In this document: one piece after another, positions 7,687 through 17,657 of the stretch
How positions within the stretch are numbered: the first letter of the stretch is position 1
Layout of the letters: every line of letters begins with the position of its first letter
Notes under the pieces: model-generated
The model's database searches: none
What the model was told of the DNA's origin: nothing
Seen by the model: only the letters and a program-made list of their open reading frames with translations
Translations under genes and position numbers: made by a program
Source: Brachybacterium sp. EE-P12
GTDB taxonomy: Bacteria > Actinomycetota > Actinomycetes > Actinomycetales > Dermabacteraceae
Reading direction: 5' to 3'
Length of the DNA: 64,000 nt
Assembly (NCBI RefSeq): GCF_003711805.1
Contig: NZ_QXCP01000004.1
Span: forward strand, 806,001-870,000

Positions 7687-9420
7687 TCAGTCCCCGAGGA
7701 TCGCGCCGCGCGAGGCGGACTTCACGAGCTTCACGTACTTGCCCAGCACGCCCTTGGTGAACTTCGGCGGCAGCGGCTCCCAGCCCTCCCAGCGGGAGGC
7801 GAGCTCCGCCTCGTCCACCAGCAGGTCGAGACGGCCCGCACCCACGTCCAGGCGGATCCGGTCCCCGTCGCGCACCACCGCGATCGGACCGCCGTCCACG
7901 GCCTCCGGGGCGATGTGGCCGACGCACAGGCCCGTCGTCCCGCCGGAGAAGCGGCCGTCGGTCATCAGCAGCACGTCCTTGCCGAGCCCCGCCCCCTTGA
8001 TCGCTCCGGTGATCGCGAGCATCTCGCGCATGCCCGGCCCGCCCTTGGGGCCCTCGTAGCGGATCACGACCACGTCGCCGTGATCGATCGTGCCGTCGTT
8101 CAGCGCGTCGAGCGCCTGCTGCTCGCGCTCGAAGACCCGTGCGGTCCCCTCGAAGACGTCCTCCTCGAAGCCCGCGGACTTCACCACCGCGCCCTCGGGG
8201 GCGAGCGAGCCGTGCAGGATCGTGATCCCGCCGGTCGGGGCGATCGGCGCGGTCGCGGGGCGCAGCACCGTGCCGTCGGCCGGGCGGGGGGAGAGCACCT
8301 CGAGGTTCTCGCCGACGGTGCGGCCGGTGACGGTCAGGCAGTTCCCGTCCAGCAGTCCCTCGTCCAGCAGCGTCTTCATCACCACCTGGATCCCGCCCAC
8401 GTGGTCGACGTCGTTCATGACGTAGCGGCCGTAGGGCTTCAGATCCGCCAGGTGCGGCACCTTCGCCCCGATCCGGGCGAAGTCCTCGAGGGTGAGGTCG
8501 ACGCCGGCTTCGTGGGCGATCGCGAGCAGGTGCAGCACCGCGTTGGTCGAGCCGCCGAAGGCCTGGACCACGCTGATCGCGTTCTCGAAGGCGGCCTTGG
8601 TCATGATGTCGCCGGCGGTGTGGCCGCGGCGCAGCATCCCCACCACCGCCTCCCCGGCGCGGCGAGCGTCCGCGTCGCGGCGGCGGTCGGCCGACGGGGG
8701 AGTGGCCGAGCCCGGGATCGACATGCCGATCGACTCGGCGACCGTCGCCATCGTGTTCGCGGTGTAGAACCCGCCGCAGGCGCCCTCGCCGGGGCAGATC
8801 GACCGCTCGATCCGTCCGACGTCCTCCCGGCTCATGCGCCCGCGCGCGCAGGCGCCGACGGCCTCGAAGCCGTCGATGATGGTCACGTCCTTCTCCGTGC
8901 CGTCGGTGAGCGTGGCCCGGCCGGGCATGATCGTGCCCGCGTAGACGAAGACGCTCGCGAGATCCAGCCGTGCCGCGGCCATGAGCATCCCCGGCAGGGA
9001 CTTGTCGCAGCCGGCGAGCAGCACGGAGCCGTCGAGTCGCTCGGCCAGCATCACCGTCTCGACGCTGTCGGCGATGATGTCGCGGGAGACGAGGGAGTAG
9101 TGCATGCCCTCGTGCCCCATCGAGATCCCGTCGGAGACCGAGATGGTGCCGAACTGCAGCGGGTACCCGCCGCCGGAGTGCACGCCCTCCTTCGCGGCGC
9201 GGGCGAGCCGGTCCAGCGACAGGTTGCAGGGGGTGATCTCGTTCCAGGAGCTCGCGATGCCGATCTGGGGCTTGTCCCAGTCGGCATCGCCCATCCCCAC
9301 CGCCCGCAGCATCCCGCGCGAGGTGGTCGCGGCGAGGCCGTCGGTGACCTGACGGCTGCGCGGCTTGAGATCCGGGGCGGGAGCAGCAGTGGCGGGGGCG
9401 GCGGGATCGGAGTCGGTCAT
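7687..9420 (-). CDS. ilvD: Dihydroxy-acid dehydratase
   Basis: 577 residues, the normal length. IlvD dehydrates 2,3-dihydroxy-isovalerate and -methylvalerate in valine/isoleucine synthesis and carries an Fe-S cluster. Diagnostic segments are [17 protein letters not shown] near the N terminus, [14 protein letters not shown], and [16 protein letters not shown] with the cluster cysteines; the C-terminal swivel includes [17 protein letters not shown] 9420 has no Shine-Dalgarno, and a TAGGGT hexamer on the minus strand (9427-9432) ends 6 nt before it, which argues for a leaderless transcript. No other ilv gene is nearby. Confidence 0.97.
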   Translation of the reverse strand: MTDSDPAAPATAAPAPDLKPRSRQVTDGLAATTSRGMLRAVGMGDADWDKPQIGIASSWNEITPCNLSLDRLARAAKEGVHSGGGYPLQFGTISVSDGISMGHEGMHYSLVSRDIIADSVETVMLAERLDGSVLLAGCDKSLPGMLMAAARLDLASVFVYAGTIMPGRATLTDGTEKDVTIIDGFEAVGACARGRMSREDVGRIERSICPGEGACGGFYTANTMATVAESIGMSIPGSATPPSADRRRDADARRAGEAVVGMLRRGHTAGDIMTKAAFENAISVVQAFGGSTNAVLHLLAIAHEAGVDLTLEDFARIGAKVPHLADLKPYGRYVMNDVDHVGGIQVVMKTLLDEGLLDGNCLTVTGRTVGENLEVLSPRPADGTVLRPATAPIAPTGGITILHGSLAPEGAVVKSAGFEEDVFEGTARVFEREQQALDALNDGTIDHGDVVVIRYEGPKGGPGMREMLAITGAIKGAGLGKDVLLMTDGRFSGGTTGLCVGHIAPEAVDGGPIAVVRDGDRIRLDVGAGRLDLLVDEAELASRWEGWEPLPPKFTKGVLGKYVKLVKSASRGAILGD

Positions 9421-9426
9421 GGCCCG

Positions 9427-9432
9427 ACCCTA
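9427..9432 (-). promoter_or_regulatory. -10 element of ilvD, leaderless spacing
   Basis: TAGGGT on the minus strand ends 6 nt before the ilvD ATG. With normal promoter geometry the transcript would begin at the start codon. Confidence 0.5.
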
Positions 9433-9481
9433 GGACTCCGGTGCGGGGTTGTACATGGCCGACAGGGCGAGCCGGCCCCAC

Positions 9482-9522
9482 CGGTCGATGGGCGCGGCCG
9501 CCGGCGGCCGCGCCCGTCGACC
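9482..9522 (-). terminator. Hairpin terminator after the lactate-dehydrogenase-like gene
   Basis: A near-perfect inverted repeat centred on GGCGCGGCCGCC/GGCGGCCGCGCC, with outer arms CGGTCGA/TCGACCG, lies 7 nt after the stop of the minus-strand gene at 9529. There is no T-tract. Confidence 0.6.
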
Positions 9523-9528
9523 GGGCGG

Positions 9529-10788
9529 TCAGAGCACCTGCGGGCGGCTCTCCGTCTCGCCGCGCCGTGCCAGGCGGCTGAGCTGCGTGACGTGCTGGGG
9601 GCCGAGATCGGCCAGGGTGGGGACCTGCAGCAGCTTCATGGTCTGCTCGACCTGGCTCGAGAGGATCTCGATGGTGCGGTCCACGCCCTCCTTGCCGCCG
9701 GCCATGAGGCCGTAGAGATAGGCGCGACCGATCATCGTGAAGTCGGCGCCGAGCGCGATCGAGGCGACGATGTCGGCCCCGCTGCGGATCCCGGTGTCGA
9801 GGATGATCTCGACGTCCTTCCCGATCTCGCGCGCCACCTCCGGCAGCAGGTGGAAGGGGACCGGGGCGCGGTCCAGCTGCCGGCCGCCGTGGTTGGACAG
9901 CACGATCGCGTCGACCCCGAGGTCGGCGAGCTTCTTCGCGTCCTCGAGGGTCTGGACCCCCTTGACCGCGAACTTCCCCGGCCACATCCTCCGGATCTCG
10001 GCGAGGTCCTCGAAGTCGATCGTGGGGTCCATCGCGGAGTTCAGCAGCTCGCCGACGGTGCCGCCGGTGGAGCTCAGCGAGGCGAACTCGAGCTTCGCGG
10101 TGGTCAGGAAGTCCCACCACCACCAGGGGCGCGGGATGGCGTTGAGCACCGTGCCGAGGCTGAGCTGGGGCGGGATCGAGAAGCCGTTGCGGGCGTCGCG
10201 CAGGCGCGCCCCGGCCACCGGGGTGTCGACCGTGAAGAAGAGCGTGTCGAAGCCCGCCGCGGCGGCGCGCTCGACGAGGCCGAAGGAGATCTCCCGCTGG
10301 CGCATCACGTAGAGCTGGAACCAGTTGCGCCCGTGCGGGTTCGCGTCGCGGACGTCCTCGATCGAGGTGGTGCCGAGGGTCGAGAGGGTGAAGGGGATCC
10401 CGGCCTCGCCGGCGGCGGTCGCGCCCGCGACCTCGCCCTCGGTCTGCATCAGCCGGGTGAAGCCGGTGGGGGCGATCGCGAAGGGCAGGGCCGAGCTGCC
10501 GCCGAGGATCTGGGTGGTGGTGTCCACCGAGGAGACGTCGTTGAGGATCGCGGGGTGGAATTCGATGTCCTCGAAGGCCTCGACGGAGCGACGCATCGAG
10601 ATCTCGCGCTCCGCGGCGCCGTCGGTGTAGTCGAAGGCGGCGGCCGGGGTGCGGCGCTTCGCGATCCTGCGCAGGTCCTCGATCGTCTGGGCCGACGAGA
10701 GCCGGCGCCGCTTCCCGTCGAGATCGAGCTTCTTGAACTGCATGAGCTCGAGGAGCTCGGCGGGACGGGGCACCTGACGCTTGACCAT
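9529..10788 (-). CDS. lldD: FMN-dependent alpha-hydroxy-acid dehydrogenase (L-lactate dehydrogenase-like)
   Basis: 419-residue TIM-barrel flavoprotein of the lactate/glycolate oxidase family. Seen: [17 protein letters not shown] near the N terminus, [26 protein letters not shown]-type strand as [12 protein letters not shown], and the catalytic loop [12 protein letters not shown] (active-site His and Arg). FMN-phosphate loop [22 protein letters not shown] follows. ATG 10788 has AGGAAG upstream. A divergent GntR/FadR-type regulator with an operator in between resembles lldR-lldD arrangements, supporting L-lactate as substrate; mandelate or glycolate remain possible. Confidence 0.88.
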   Translation of the reverse strand: MVKRQVPRPAELLELMQFKKLDLDGKRRRLSSAQTIEDLRRIAKRRTPAAAFDYTDGAAEREISMRRSVEAFEDIEFHPAILNDVSSVDTTTQILGGSSALPFAIAPTGFTRLMQTEGEVAGATAAGEAGIPFTLSTLGTTSIEDVRDANPHGRNWFQLYVMRQREISFGLVERAAAAGFDTLFFTVDTPVAGARLRDARNGFSIPPQLSLGTVLNAIPRPWWWWDFLTTAKLEFASLSSTGGTVGELLNSAMDPTIDFEDLAEIRRMWPGKFAVKGVQTLEDAKKLADLGVDAIVLSNHGGRQLDRAPVPFHLLPEVAREIGKDVEIILDTGIRSGADIVASIALGADFTMIGRAYLYGLMAGGKEGVDRTIEILSSQVEQTMKLLQVPTLADLGPQHVTQLSRLARRGETESRPQVL

Positions 10789-10830
10789 GGGGACTTCCTG
10801 CTGGAGAGGACGCGGAACGGGTGACCACGA

Positions 10831-10845
10831 TGTGGTCGGACCACA
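10831..10845. promoter_or_regulatory. FadR/LldR-type operator palindrome
   Basis: TGTGGTCGGACCACA is a perfect inverted repeat around a central G. It contains TGGTCGGACCA, which fits the TnGTnnnACnA consensus known for FadR-subfamily GntR regulators. It sits 43 nt upstream of lldD and 77 nt upstream of the regulator gene. Confidence 0.8.
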
Positions 10846-10921
10846 CGGGGATCGTAGGACGCCGAGGACGGCGAGGCAAACCCCGAGGGTGCGCCGACCG
10901 GGGCTGTGCTAGAACGGGGCG

Positions 10922-11743
10922 ATGGTCGAGAACGCGCGCCATGCAGAGGTCGGACCGCAGTCGGGACGGACCGGCCGAGCCGAGGAGACCGGCCGGGCCC
11001 GGCAGTCCGAGCGCAGCGGCGCGGCATGGGCCCCGGTGTCCCGTCGCAGCACGCACGAGCTGGTCATCGCCGCGATCGAGGACCAGATCATGAACGGCGC
11101 GCTCGTCGTCGGGGACCTCCTGCCGCCCGAGCGGGAGCTCGCCGCCCGGCTGCACGTGAGCCGCACCGGCGTGCGCGAGGCGATCCGGGTGCTTGAGGCG
11201 CACGGCGTGCTCCGCTCCGAGGTCGGCTCCGGCCGAGGGGCCGGCACCTTCGTGGCCGCGATGCCGAGCGCCGCCCTCGAGCGGTTCCTGCGCCTGCACG
11301 TCGCGCTCGCGAACTTCCCCGTCCATGACGTGATCGAGACGAGGATCCTGCTGGCACGGGCCAGCGCCGCGCTCGCCGCGGAGCGTGCGGATGAGGAGGC
11401 GCTCGACGGGCTCGAGGAGCACCTGGCGAGGACGGAGGGGCCCGGGGTGACCCGCGAGGTCTTCAACGACGCGGACACCGACTTCCACGTCGCCCTCGCC
11501 CGCGCCGGGGGCAACGCCCTGTTCGCGGAGATGACCGGTGCGATCCGCGCCTCCCTGCGAGCGCCGCTGCTCGAGGCCTTCACGAAGGTCGAGGACTGGG
11601 AGGCGATGGCGGACATGCTGCGCCGCCAGCATCGGCAGATCCTCGACGCCCTCCGGGCGGGCGAGGCCGAGGAGGCGGCGCGCCTGACCGCCGAGCACAT
11701 CCGCGCCGCCTCCGCGGCGCTGCCCGAGCTGCCCGGCGCCTGA
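10922..11743 (+). CDS. GntR/FadR-family transcriptional regulator (LldR-like)
   Basis: 273 residues. Residues about 45-120 form the GntR winged helix (LPPERELAARLHVSRTGVRE, then the GAGTFVA wing). The rest is an FCD ligand domain with metal-site-type residues in NDADTDFHVALARAGGN and RRQHRQILDALRAG and the final AEHIRAA helix. The first 40 residues are a polar extension not usual for the family, so a later start is possible. ATG 10922 follows a TAGAAC hexamer by 6 nt (leaderless layout). Divergent from lldD with a matching palindrome between, so probably a lactate-responsive repressor of lldD and itself. Confidence 0.88.
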   Translation: MVENARHAEVGPQSGRTGRAEETGRARQSERSGAAWAPVSRRSTHELVIAAIEDQIMNGALVVGDLLPPERELAARLHVSRTGVREAIRVLEAHGVLRSEVGSGRGAGTFVAAMPSAALERFLRLHVALANFPVHDVIETRILLARASAALAAERADEEALDGLEEHLARTEGPGVTREVFNDADTDFHVALARAGGNALFAEMTGAIRASLRAPLLEAFTKVEDWEAMADMLRRQHRQILDALRAGEAEEAARLTAEHIRAASAALPELPGA

Positions 11744-11790
11744 GCCGCCGCCGGCTGCGGCCGCTGCTGCGTCCTGCGGCCGGGGCGGTC
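11744..11790. terminator. GC-rich convergent intergenic region, possible bidirectional terminator
   Basis: Only 47 nt separate two convergent genes. Repeated GCCGCCGCCGG and CCGGGGCGG arms could fold into an imperfect hairpin. Confidence 0.35.
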
Positions 11791-12966
11791 TCAGGCGCCG
11801 GGCACGGCCCGCTCGTCCGCTCCGTCGTAGTGCGACAGCGGCCTGATCAGCGCGTTCGAGGCACGCTGCTCCATGACGTGCGCGGTCCAGCCGGTCACCC
11901 GTGCCGCGATGAACAGCGGCGTGAACAGCTCGGTGTCGAAGCCCATCAGGTGGTAGACGGGGCCGGCGGGATAGTCGAGGTTGGGCTTGATGGACTTCGC
12001 CTCGTCCATCGCCTGCTCGAGGCCGTCGTACAGGCCCAGGATCTCCTCTCGGCCGGTGTGGGCGATCATCGCGTCCATCGCCTGCTTCATCGTGGGGACC
12101 CGGGAGTCGCCGTTCTTGTAGACGCGGTGGCCGAAGCCCATCACCTTCCGCTTCTGCGCGAGCGCCTCCTCCATCCAGACGCGGGCACGCTCCTTCGCCT
12201 CCGCCGCCGACTCCCCGGGACGTATGCCGATCTCGTCGAAGGTGTGCATGACCGCCTCGTTCGCCCCGCCGTGCAGGGAGCCCTTGAGCGCCCCGATCGC
12301 GCCGGTGACCGCGGAATGCAGGTCGGACAGGGTCGAGGTGATCACCCGCGCCGTGAACGTCGAGGCGTTGAAGGAGTGCTCGGCGTACAGGATCAACGAG
12401 ATCCGGAAGGCGTCGACCACCTCGGGCGCCGGCTCCTGGCCGAAGGTCATCCACAGGAAGTTCCGGGAGTGGTCGAGGTCCTCGCGGGCCGGGATCGGCT
12501 CGGTCGGCCCGCCGGCGCGGCGGCGTCGCTGCTCGTAGGCGATCACGGCCGGCAGCTGGGCGGTGAGGCGCTCGGCCTTCGCCAGCTCCGTGACGGGGGA
12601 GGAGTCCTCGGCATCCGGGTCCAGCGCCCCGAGCGTCGAGATGGCGGTGCGCACCGAGTCCATGGGGTGGCAGGTCGTCGGCAGAGCGTCCAGCGCCGCC
12701 TTCACCGTCGGGTCCAGCGCGCGGTGCGCGCGGAAGCGGTCCTGGAGCGCGGCGAGCTCTTGCTCGTCGGGCAGCTCCCCGGTCCACAGCAGGTGGGCGA
12801 CGGACTCGAAGGGCTGGGTCGCGGCGAGCTGCGGGACCGGATAGCCGCGGTAGAGCAGCGAGTTCGTCTCCGGGTTCACCTTGGAGATCGCAGAGACGTC
12901 GGCGACGACTCCGTTCAGCCCCTTGCGGATCTCGGGTCGTCCCTGGTCCTGGGCGGTGGGGCTCAT
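11791..12966 (-). CDS. prpC: 2-methylcitrate synthase
   Basis: 391 residues of the citrate synthase fold, short (type II) form. It condenses propionyl-CoA with oxaloacetate to 2-methylcitrate. Active-site segments: SLHGGANEAVM (His), GFGHRVYKNGDSRVP (His and Arg), and FDTELFTPLFIAARVTGW (Asp, Arg). The N terminus GLNGVVADVSAISKVNPETN is typical of PrpC rather than GltA. ATG 12966 is preceded by AAGGAG at about 7 nt and lies 5 nt after the prpB stop. Last gene of the prpD-prpB-prpC operon. Confidence 0.95.
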   Translation of the reverse strand: MSPTAQDQGRPEIRKGLNGVVADVSAISKVNPETNSLLYRGYPVPQLAATQPFESVAHLLWTGELPDEQELAALQDRFRAHRALDPTVKAALDALPTTCHPMDSVRTAISTLGALDPDAEDSSPVTELAKAERLTAQLPAVIAYEQRRRRAGGPTEPIPAREDLDHSRNFLWMTFGQEPAPEVVDAFRISLILYAEHSFNASTFTARVITSTLSDLHSAVTGAIGALKGSLHGGANEAVMHTFDEIGIRPGESAAEAKERARVWMEEALAQKRKVMGFGHRVYKNGDSRVPTMKQAMDAMIAHTGREEILGLYDGLEQAMDEAKSIKPNLDYPAGPVYHLMGFDTELFTPLFIAARVTGWTAHVMEQRASNALIRPLSHYDGADERAVPGA

Positions 12967-12971
12967 GGTGA

Positions 12972-13940
12972 TCACTCCTTCGTCGACGGCGGTGTCTCGG
13001 GCGGGAGGTGCGCGGCGGTGCGGTCGGTGTCCGTGCGGTGCGCCTCGGGGATCTCGAAGTCGAACACCGAGGTGTCGAAACGGCTGTAGGACCCATAGTC
13101 CACCAGTTCGTACAGCCGCGCACGGGTGAGCATCTCCGGGACGCGCGACTCCTGGCTGCCGGTCTCCAGGATCGTCTCGAGCACGCGCTCGGCCGCGCCC
13201 ATCGCGGCGCGCAGCAGCGTGACGGGGTAGATCACCATCGCGACGCCTGCGGAGGCGAGCTGCTCGCGGGTGAAGAGCTGCGACTTCCCGAACTCGGTCA
13301 TGTTCGCCAGCACCGGCACGTCCAGCGCCGCGCAGACCTGTTCGAACTCGCCGAGGTCCGCGAGCGCCTCGGGGAAGATCGCCTCGGCCCCGGCGTCCAC
13401 GAGGGCCTTCATCCTCTCGATCGCCGCGGGCAGCCCCTCGGCGGCGCGCAGGTCGGTGCGGGCCATCACGAGGAAGGAGGGGTCGCGCCGTCCGTCGGCC
13501 GCGGCGCGGATCCGCCGGGTGGCCGTGTCGAGGTCGACCATGGTCTTGCCGTCCAGGTGGCCGCAGCGCTTGGGGTTGACCTGGTCCTCGATGTGGCAGC
13601 CGGCGAGCCCCGCGTCCTCGAGCTCCTGGATCGTGCGGGCGATGTTCATCGGCTCGCCGAAGCCGGTGTCCGCGTCGATCAGGCACGGCAGGTCCGTGGC
13701 GCGGGCGATCTGGGCGCCGCGGGAGGCGACCTCGCTGAGGGTGGTCAGTCCGATGTCCGGCAGCCCCAGCTCGTTCGCGATCACGGCCCCGGAGACGTAC
13801 ACACCGGGGAAGCCCTTCTCCTCGACGAGCTTCGCGGACAGCGGGGTGAACGCTCCGGGGAAGGGCGCGGCGGCGCCGGGGGCGAGCAGGGCGCGCAGGT
13901 CCTGGCGCTTCTGAGCGGGGGTGCGGGGCGAGGAGAGCAT
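12972..13940 (-). CDS. prpB: 2-methylisocitrate lyase
   Basis: 322 residues, isocitrate-lyase/PEP-mutase superfamily TIM barrel. Cleaves 2-methylisocitrate into pyruvate and succinate, the last step of the methylcitrate cycle. Catalytic loop NPKRCGHLDGK carries the essential Cys; other markers are GVYVSGAVIANELGLPDIG, DADTGFGEPMNIART (Mg-binding Asp) and MARTDLRAAEG. ATG 13940 overlaps the prpD stop (ATGA), so it is translationally coupled to prpD. A 30-residue polar tail (EIPEAHRTDTDRTAAHLPPE) extends the C terminus. Confidence 0.96.
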   Translation of the reverse strand: MLSSPRTPAQKRQDLRALLAPGAAAPFPGAFTPLSAKLVEEKGFPGVYVSGAVIANELGLPDIGLTTLSEVASRGAQIARATDLPCLIDADTGFGEPMNIARTIQELEDAGLAGCHIEDQVNPKRCGHLDGKTMVDLDTATRRIRAAADGRRDPSFLVMARTDLRAAEGLPAAIERMKALVDAGAEAIFPEALADLGEFEQVCAALDVPVLANMTEFGKSQLFTREQLASAGVAMVIYPVTLLRAAMGAAERVLETILETGSQESRVPEMLTRARLYELVDYGSYSRFDTSVFDFEIPEAHRTDTDRTAAHLPPETPPSTKE

Positions 13941-15457
13941 CAGAACAGTCCCTTCGTGGCGGCCGACGGGTCGATCACGCCGGGCGCGGCCAGCACGTTC
14001 AGCCGTCCCAGCTCCCCAGCGGGCAGGTCGGCGAGGTTCTCGGCGGCATCGAGGAAGCGGGCGATCTCGCGCTCCTCGAGCACGCCCTCGGCGAGGGTGC
14101 GGAACTTCTGCACGTACTGCTCGCGGGCGAAGGGGCGGGCGCCCAGCGGGTGCGCATCGGCCACGGCGATCTCCTCGCGCAGCGCGGAGCCGTCGGCGAG
14201 GGTGATGACCATCTCGCCGCCGAAGGCCTTCTCGGCGAGGTCCAGGCAGTGGTAGCGGCGCGTCCACTCCGGGTCCTCCTCGGTGGTGATCTTCCGCCAC
14301 AGCGCCACGGTGTCGGGCCGGGCCGCGCGCTCGGGGGCGTAGGAGTCCGCGTGGTGCCAGGTCCCGTCTTGCAGGGCGACCGCGACGATGTACGGCAGCG
14401 AGTGGTCGAGCGTCTCCCGGGAGGCCGACGGATCGTACTTCTGGGGGTCGTTCGCGCCGGAGCCGATCACGACGTGGGTGTGGTGGGAGGAGCGCAGCAC
14501 GATCGAGGTGACGTTCGCGGGATCGGCCAGCTCGGGATGCTCGGCGTGCAGGCGCCGGGCCAGGTCGATCCAGGCCTGCGCCTGGTACTCGGCCGAGTGC
14601 TCCTTGGTGTAGGTGTCCAGGATGGAGCGCTTGGCCTCGCCCGGGCCGGGCAGCGGGACGGTGTAGCGGGCCTGGGGCCCGCCGAGCAGCCAGGCGATCA
14701 CCCCGTCCTCGCCCTCGTAGATCGGCACGGGGGAGGTCTGCCCGCGCATGGCGCGATCCGCCGCCTCCACCGCCATCTTTCCCGCGAAGGCGGGGGCGTG
14801 CGCCTTCCAGGTGGAGATCTCGCCCTTGCGGGACTGGCGGGTGGCGGTGGTGGTGTGCAGCGCCTGGCCGATCGCCTGGAAGATCGTCTCCTCATCCAGG
14901 CTCAGCAGGGTGCCGATCCCCGCGGCGACCGACGGGCCGAGGTGGGCGACGTGGTCGATCTTGTGCTCGTGCAGGCAGATCCCGCGCACCAGGTCCACCT
15001 GCAGCTCGTAGCCGGTGGCGATCCCGCGCAGCAGCTCGGCGCCGGAGCGGCCGGTGTGCTCGGCGACGGCGAGGATCGGCGGGATGTTGTCGCCGGGATG
15101 GGAGTAGTCCGCGGCGAGGAAGGTGTCGTGGAAGTCCAGCTCCCGCACCGCGACGCCGTTGGCCCAGGCGGCCCACTCGGGGGAGGTGCGCTGCTCGAGC
15201 CCGGTCACCCGCGCACCGCGGCCGCCGGTGGGGACGGGATGGGCGAGCGCCTGGGCGCGGGCGGCGAGGATCGGGGCGCGGGTGAGGGAGGCGACGGCGA
15301 CGGCGGCGTTGTCGATGACGCGGTTGATGATCATCTCGGCGGTCTCGTCCTCGACCGGGACGGGGTCGACGGCGACCTCGGCCATCCTCCAGGCGAGCTG
15401 CTCGTGCCGAGGCAGGTTCTCCTCTGAGCGGTGGACGCGGACGGTGTGCTCGATCAT
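13940..15457 (-). CDS. prpD: 2-methylcitrate dehydratase
   Basis: 505 residues, MmgE/PrpD family. Dehydrates 2-methylcitrate to 2-methyl-cis-aconitate. Seen: [34 protein letters not shown], and [20 protein letters not shown], which are family hallmarks, then the C-terminal domain with [23 protein letters not shown] 15457 has GAGGAG 9 nt upstream. It is the first gene of prpDBC. No prpR-type regulator and no separate aconitase gene are beside it, so the following hydration step must use an enzyme encoded elsewhere. Confidence 0.96.
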   Translation of the reverse strand: MIEHTVRVHRSEENLPRHEQLAWRMAEVAVDPVPVEDETAEMIINRVIDNAAVAVASLTRAPILAARAQALAHPVPTGGRGARVTGLEQRTSPEWAAWANGVAVRELDFHDTFLAADYSHPGDNIPPILAVAEHTGRSGAELLRGIATGYELQVDLVRGICLHEHKIDHVAHLGPSVAAGIGTLLSLDEETIFQAIGQALHTTTATRQSRKGEISTWKAHAPAFAGKMAVEAADRAMRGQTSPVPIYEGEDGVIAWLLGGPQARYTVPLPGPGEAKRSILDTYTKEHSAEYQAQAWIDLARRLHAEHPELADPANVTSIVLRSSHHTHVVIGSGANDPQKYDPSASRETLDHSLPYIVAVALQDGTWHHADSYAPERAARPDTVALWRKITTEEDPEWTRRYHCLDLAEKAFGGEMVITLADGSALREEIAVADAHPLGARPFAREQYVQKFRTLAEGVLEEREIARFLDAAENLADLPAGELGRLNVLAAPGVIDPSAATKGLF

Positions 15458-15671
15458 GGGCGGACTCCTCGCAGGTCGGGGCGCTGCGGGCCGGGGGACG
15501 CACGCTGTCCGGAGGCGACCGCGGCCCGCGCGGCGCCGTGCGGGCGCGGTCACCGGCCCTCGAACCACGAGTCTATGCAGGGCCGGGCGACGCCCGGGAC
15601 GGGCTGTCGCGGCGTGGTAGCGTCCACGCGGCTCGCCGCGGACCCCGCCCTGCCCCACCCTTCGAGAGGCC

Positions 15672-17600
15672 ATGATGAAGTTCTTCCAGCGCCTGGGCAG
15701 ATCGCTGATGCTGCCCGTCGCCGTCCTCCCCGTCGCCGCGATCCTCAGCGGCATCGGCTACTGGATCCTCACCGCCACCGGGAACGACGCGAACCTCGCC
15801 GGCGTCTTCTTCCAGACCGCCGGCGGCGCGCTCCTGGACAACCTGCCGCTGCTGTTCGCCATCGGCGTCTCGCTCGGCATGGCCACCAAGCCCGACGGCA
15901 CCTCCGCGCTCGCCGGGCTCGTCTCCTGGCTCGTCGTGACCACGCTGCTGGACCCGGAGAACGTCGCCCTGTTCCAGGGCATCGAGCCGGACGCCGTGAA
16001 CCTCGCCTTCTCGAACCTCGAGAACGTGTTCGTGGGCATCCTGTGCGGCCTGATCGGCGCCTGGTCCTACGACCGCTTCAAGGAGACGGAGCTCCCGGAC
16101 GCGCTCGCCTTCTTCTCCGGTCGCCGTTCCGTCGCGATCGTCTCCGCCGGGCTCTCCCTCGTGCTCGCGCTCGCCCTGTTCTTCATCTGGCCGCTGGTGT
16201 TCTCCGGGCTCGTCGCCTTCGGCGAGTTCATCCTGACCCTCGGGCCGGTGGGCGTGGGTCTGTACGGCTTCCTCAACCGCCTGCTGATCCCGCTCGGGCT
16301 GCACCACGCCCTGAACTCCGTGTTCTGGTTCGACGTCGCCGGCATCAACGACCTCGGCAACTTCCTGGACGGCACCGGGACCTACGGTGTCACCGGCCAG
16401 TACATGACCGGCTTCTTCCCGATCATGATGTTCGGCCTGCCCGGTGCGGCGCTGGCCATGTACGTCACCGCGAGGACCTCACGCCGCAAGGTCGCCGCAG
16501 GCGTGCTCTTCTCCAGCGCCGTCGCCGCGTTCTTCGTGGGCGTCACCGAGCCGCTCGAGTTCGCCTTCATGTTCCTCGCACCGGGCCTATACGTGGTCCA
16601 CGCCCTGTTCACGGGCATCTCCATGGCGATCAGCGCCGCGCTGCCGGTGCGGATGGGCTTCGGCTTCTCCGGCGGCTTCATCGACCTGGTGCTGGGCTGG
16701 GTGAACCCGATGGCGCAGAATCCCGGGGCGATCCCGCTCATGGGCATCTTCTGGTTCGTCGTCTACTTCCTCGCCTTCCGTGCGATCATCCTGAGGTTCG
16801 ACCTGAAGACGCCGGGCCGCGACGACTCCGTCGACGGCGGGGCCGACGGGGAGGAGTCCTCCGCCAGCGGCGGCAGGCACGCCGCGACCGCGACCGCCTT
16901 TCTCGCCGCGCTCGGCGGTGCCGGCAACATCACCGATCTCGAGAACTGCGCGACACGGCTGAGGATGGAGCTCGTGGATGTCTCGAAGGTCGACGAGACG
17001 GCGCTGAAGCGCGCGGGCGCCGCCGGGACCATGAAGCCCGGCGGGCGCTCCGTCCAGGTGATCTACGGGACCTCCGTCCAGTTCGTGAAGGACGCGATGG
17101 AGCGGATCATGAGCGGCGCGGCCGAGCCCGTCTCCGCCGACGAGCTTCCCGCCGACGGTGCGGAGGCCCGGGGCGCGACCGCGGTGCGCGCCTCCTCGCT
17201 GGTGCGCCTGCGCCGGCCGGTCGAGGGCGCCGTCGTGCCCCTCGAGCAGGTGCCGGATGCGACCTTCGCGCAGAGGATCATGGGCCCCGGCGTCGCGATC
17301 GAGCCCGAGGACGGCCTGGTCCTCGCCCCCGCCGAGGGCACCGTCGCCCATGTGTTCCCGACCGGGCACGCGGTCGCGCTGAGACTCGAGGACGGCGTCG
17401 AGGTGCTGATCCACGTCGGACTCGACACTGTTCAGATGCAGGGCGCGGGCTTCGAGACCCTGGTCGAGGCGGGGCAGCACGTGGTCGCGGGATCGCCGCT
17501 GCTGCGTGCCGACCTCACCGCGATCCGCGCTGCCGGGCATTCGACCATCACGCCCGTGATCGTCATGAACGACTCCGGCGCCCGGGTCGAGCTGCTCTGA
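15672..17600 (+). CDS. PTS permease EIICBA, GlcNAc/glucose family
   Basis: 642-residue fused phosphotransferase permease in the order IIC-IIB-IIA. The membrane IIC domain (to about residue 375) starts [20 protein letters not shown] and contains [19 protein letters not shown], which resembles NagE (N-acetylglucosamine) more than PtsG. The IIB domain has the phospho-Cys at residue 426 ([11 protein letters not shown]). The IIA domain has the phospho-His at residue 581 ([11 protein letters not shown]). It imports and phosphorylates its sugar at the membrane. Start: tandem ATGs at 15672/15675 after GAGAGG. It stands alone; no nag genes are nearby, so the sugar is inferred. Confidence 0.9.
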   Translation: MMKFFQRLGRSLMLPVAVLPVAAILSGIGYWILTATGNDANLAGVFFQTAGGALLDNLPLLFAIGVSLGMATKPDGTSALAGLVSWLVVTTLLDPENVALFQGIEPDAVNLAFSNLENVFVGILCGLIGAWSYDRFKETELPDALAFFSGRRSVAIVSAGLSLVLALALFFIWPLVFSGLVAFGEFILTLGPVGVGLYGFLNRLLIPLGLHHALNSVFWFDVAGINDLGNFLDGTGTYGVTGQYMTGFFPIMMFGLPGAALAMYVTARTSRRKVAAGVLFSSAVAAFFVGVTEPLEFAFMFLAPGLYVVHALFTGISMAISAALPVRMGFGFSGGFIDLVLGWVNPMAQNPGAIPLMGIFWFVVYFLAFRAIILRFDLKTPGRDDSVDGGADGEESSASGGRHAATATAFLAALGGAGNITDLENCATRLRMELVDVSKVDETALKRAGAAGTMKPGGRSVQVIYGTSVQFVKDAMERIMSGAAEPVSADELPADGAEARGATAVRASSLVRLRRPVEGAVVPLEQVPDATFAQRIMGPGVAIEPEDGLVLAPAEGTVAHVFPTGHAVALRLEDGVEVLIHVGLDTVQMQGAGFETLVEAGQHVVAGSPLLRADLTAIRAAGHSTITPVIVMNDSGARVELL

Positions 17601-17612
17601 GCACGCCGCGCC

Positions 17613-17650
17613 ACGACGGCCGCCGTCCCGCCCGGGGCGGCGGCCGTCGT
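17613..17650. terminator. Bidirectional hairpin between convergent genes
   Basis: ACGACGGCCGCCG (17613-17625) pairs perfectly with CGGCGGCCGTCGT (17638-17650), a 13-bp stem between the PTS gene and the convergent spermidine-synthase-like gene. Confidence 0.75.
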
Positions 17651-17657
17651 CGTCCTG

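Noticed and set aside
7573..10824. A 1083-residue frame antisense to ilvD and lldD, and a still longer minus-strand frame over 7652-13123
   Set aside because: Both are shadows of the well-supported ilvD, lldD and prp genes; their translations have no recognisable domains.
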